A stretch of DNA of 64,000 nt. Source: Kofleriaceae bacterium (GTDB lineage Bacteria; Myxococcota_A; Polyangia; Haliangiales; Haliangiaceae). A program made the translations under genes and the position numbers. A model generated the notes under the pieces. The model made no database searches, had not been told where the DNA came from, and was given only the letters and a program-made list of their open reading frames with translations. Shown in pieces: positions 62,607 through 64,000 of this stretch (position 1 is its first letter; each line of letters begins with the position of its first letter). The stretch covers positions 1-64,000 of the forward strand of contig JAGPCO010000014.1 in NCBI GenBank assembly GCA_018058095.1. Direction: 5' to 3'.

Positions 62607-63866
62607 ATGCCACCCCGCCCTCCCGGCCGCCCGCTGCTCCTGTCCGCCCTGGCCGCTCTCGCCGCCATGGCCGGTTGCGGCGACGACGGGACCAGCCTGC
62701 CCGATGCCTCCGATCCGCAGCGCGACGCCCCCGCCGTCGCCGACGCGGGGCCGCCCGGCCTCGACGGCGCCAGCGGCGTGGTCAGCGTCCAGCTCGCGCC
62801 GCCGGTCGGCGAGGTGCCGGTCATCTTCCTCGCCGCCGACGACACCGTCGTCGCCATGACCACCACCGACGGCGCGGGGATGGCCAGCGCGACCCTGCCG
62901 CCCGGCGGCAGCGTGACCGTGATCAACCAGGCCCGGGAGGAGCTCTACACCGTGCTCGGCGTCGAGGCCGGCGACACCATCCGCGTCCCGATCCTGGGCA
63001 ACCCCAGCGCCGTCACGCTCACCGTCGACCTGCCGGTGCTGGCCGGCGCGACCTCGTACCGGCTGCAGTCGGCCTGTAGCAACGGCGGCACCAGCAACAC
63101 GCCCCAGGTGCTGCTGCTCAGCCGATGCAGCGGCCCGACCGACCTGCTCGTCGTCGCGCAGAGTCCGAGCGGGCCACAGGCGCTGCTCGCGCCCGACGTC
63201 GACCTGCCCGCCGTCGCCGGCACAGTCACCGTGACCGGCACTTACCGGCCCGAGGGCAGCGCCAGCCTGGCGGTGACCAACCTCCCCGGCGGCCTGAGCA
63301 CCATCGACGCCCACCTGGTTCGAGCTCGGGGTCGCTACTTCATCAACGACCAGGTCCCGACCTCCGCGGTGGTCACCGCCGGCGCCGCCGCGGTGCCAGC
63401 CCTGCCGTACACCGACCTGCCCGGGCTCGACGTGCTGGCCGGCGTGATCATGCAGCCGCCCGGCGTCGGCCGGCAGCACCTGGTGCAGCGCGGCCCGGCC
63501 GCGGCCAGCTACGCCCTCGACGCCGGCGTCACGCCGCTGCCGTTCGTGCAGAGCGTCAGCGTCGACGACGCCACGCAGACCGTGACCTGGACCGGGACCG
63601 GCCCCGGCACGCCCGTGGCGGTGTGGACCCAGCTGCAGGACGGCAAGGTGTACTGGAACGTGCTGGCCCCCAGCGGCACCCCCGTGCGGATGCCACACCT
63701 GCCCGCCCCGTTCGACGTCTACCAGCTCATCCAGGGACGCGTGCTCGAGCTGGCCCTGCTGGCTGGCGCGACCTACCCGGCGCTGCGGGCCGAGGTCGTC
63801 GGCGCCAGCAACGTCGACCAGCTGGTCCTGCCCGGGTCGACGATGACCATCGCGCTCCAGCCGTGA
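62607..63866 (+). CDS. Lipoprotein of unknown function with DA-rich linker
   Basis: 419 residues; signal LLLSALAALAAMAGC (lipobox MAGC), linker DGTSLPDASDPQRDAPAVADA, then a carboxypeptidase-regulatory-like beta segment (VPVIFLAADDTVVAMTTTDGAG) and a larger beta-rich region (AVTLTVDLPVLAGATSYRLQ; TVTGTYRPEGSASLAVTNL). Cys pairs in SACSNGGTSN and SRCSGP may bond. Not recognised. Divergent from the propeller lipoprotein with a 93-bp gap. Confidence 0.8.
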   Translation: MPPRPPGRPLLLSALAALAAMAGCGDDGTSLPDASDPQRDAPAVADAGPPGLDGASGVVSVQLAPPVGEVPVIFLAADDTVVAMTTTDGAGMASATLPPGGSVTVINQAREELYTVLGVEAGDTIRVPILGNPSAVTLTVDLPVLAGATSYRLQSACSNGGTSNTPQVLLLSRCSGPTDLLVVAQSPSGPQALLAPDVDLPAVAGTVTVTGTYRPEGSASLAVTNLPGGLSTIDAHLVRARGRYFINDQVPTSAVVTAGAAAVPALPYTDLPGLDVLAGVIMQPPGVGRQHLVQRGPAAASYALDAGVTPLPFVQSVSVDDATQTVTWTGTGPGTPVAVWTQLQDGKVYWNVLAPSGTPVRMPHLPAPFDVYQLIQGRVLELALLAGATYPALRAEVVGASNVDQLVLPGSTMTIALQP

Positions 63867-63919
63867 GCGCGGGGCGGCGCCTGGCGTCGGCCCGGCGGGT
63901 GATCGTGTAAGCTGCCGTC

Positions 63920-64000
63920 GTGAAGCTGGGCACGCTGCTCCTGCGCAACGCGGTCATCGGGCTGACCCAGCTCGAGGCGGCGCTGCGCAACCAGGTGCTG
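63920..64000 (+). CDS. Start of a GspE-N/MshEN-like protein (truncated by window end)
   Basis: From GTG 63920 the frame reads KLGTLLLRNAVIGLTQLEAA then LRNQVL up to the window edge. This pattern (KLGxLLxxxxxIxxxQLxxAL) is the N-terminal half of a GspE-N/MshEN c-di-GMP-binding-type domain, often found in secretion ATPases and in DUF4388/response-regulator proteins of myxobacteria. The 3' end is outside the window, so the full product is unknown. Confidence 0.65.
   Translation, partial: MKLGTLLLRNAVIGLTQLEAALRNQVL

Overview
The window is a very GC-rich chromosomal segment that looks like the replication-origin region of a myxobacterium (Myxococcota; a Haliangium/Kofleriaceae-like lineage is my inference). 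The reasons are the conserved rpmH-dnaA-dnaN-recF-gyrB neighbourhood, many lipoproteins with Asp/Ala-rich or Pro/Ala-rich linkers, an Hanks-type Ser/Thr kinase, a CarD/CdnL homologue, a MYXO-CTERM-like C-terminus and a clustered parS array. No rRNA or tRNA gene, insertion sequence or CRISPR array was recognised.

Layout. 0-7.6 kb: the end of a secreted protein, then leftward mutM, a lipoprotein, rsmA-tsaD (overlapping) and a large receiver/DUF4388/TPR protein. 7.6-12.7 kb: an accessory patch with a LarA-family gene (rightward), a leftward pair made of a lanthipeptide-like precursor and a lone LanC-like cyclase, about 820 bp of direct repeats built on the parS palindrome, and an alpha-oxoamine synthase (BioF family) preceded by a perfect 58-bp repeat. 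12.8-19.0 kb: a methyltransferase lipoprotein and a 12-15-bp repeat tract, then the leftward operon rpmH-rnpA-yidD-yidC-jag-mnmE, served by a promoter with a palindrome in its spacer. 19.0-28.0 kb: origin-like intergenic DNA on both sides of dnaA, then dnaN-recF-(membrane protein), two lipoproteins and gyrB.

28-43 kb is mixed housekeeping and unknown genes: a 2OG-Fe(II) oxygenase, two duplicated Cys-rich mini-lipoproteins flanking another lipoprotein, membrane proteins, fabH, a CarD/CdnL regulator with a clear promoter, leucyl aminopeptidase, a DUF72 protein with a poly-acidic tail, and a rightward set of transaldolase-NUDIX-trmB-ASH-domain protein. 43-64 kb: ComEA-like and YchJ-like proteins, uvrB, a Rieske protein, leucine-type dehydrogenase, a Cys-rich lipoprotein, a class II amidotransferase, a STAND ATPase with a C-terminal winged helix, an M16 protease lipoprotein, a PEGA protein overlapping a Ser/Thr kinase, queC, and a run of secreted/lipoproteins up to the start of a GspE-N-like protein at the right edge.

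The functional core is replication initiation and segregation (dnaA, dnaN, recF, gyrB, oriC-like DNA, parS array) beside the ribosome/tRNA/membrane-insertion operon. parA, parB, mnmG and rsmG, often close to this cluster, are absent from the window. The most unusual elements are the degenerate 37/38-bp parS array and the LanC-precursor pair that abuts it without a visible dehydratase gene.
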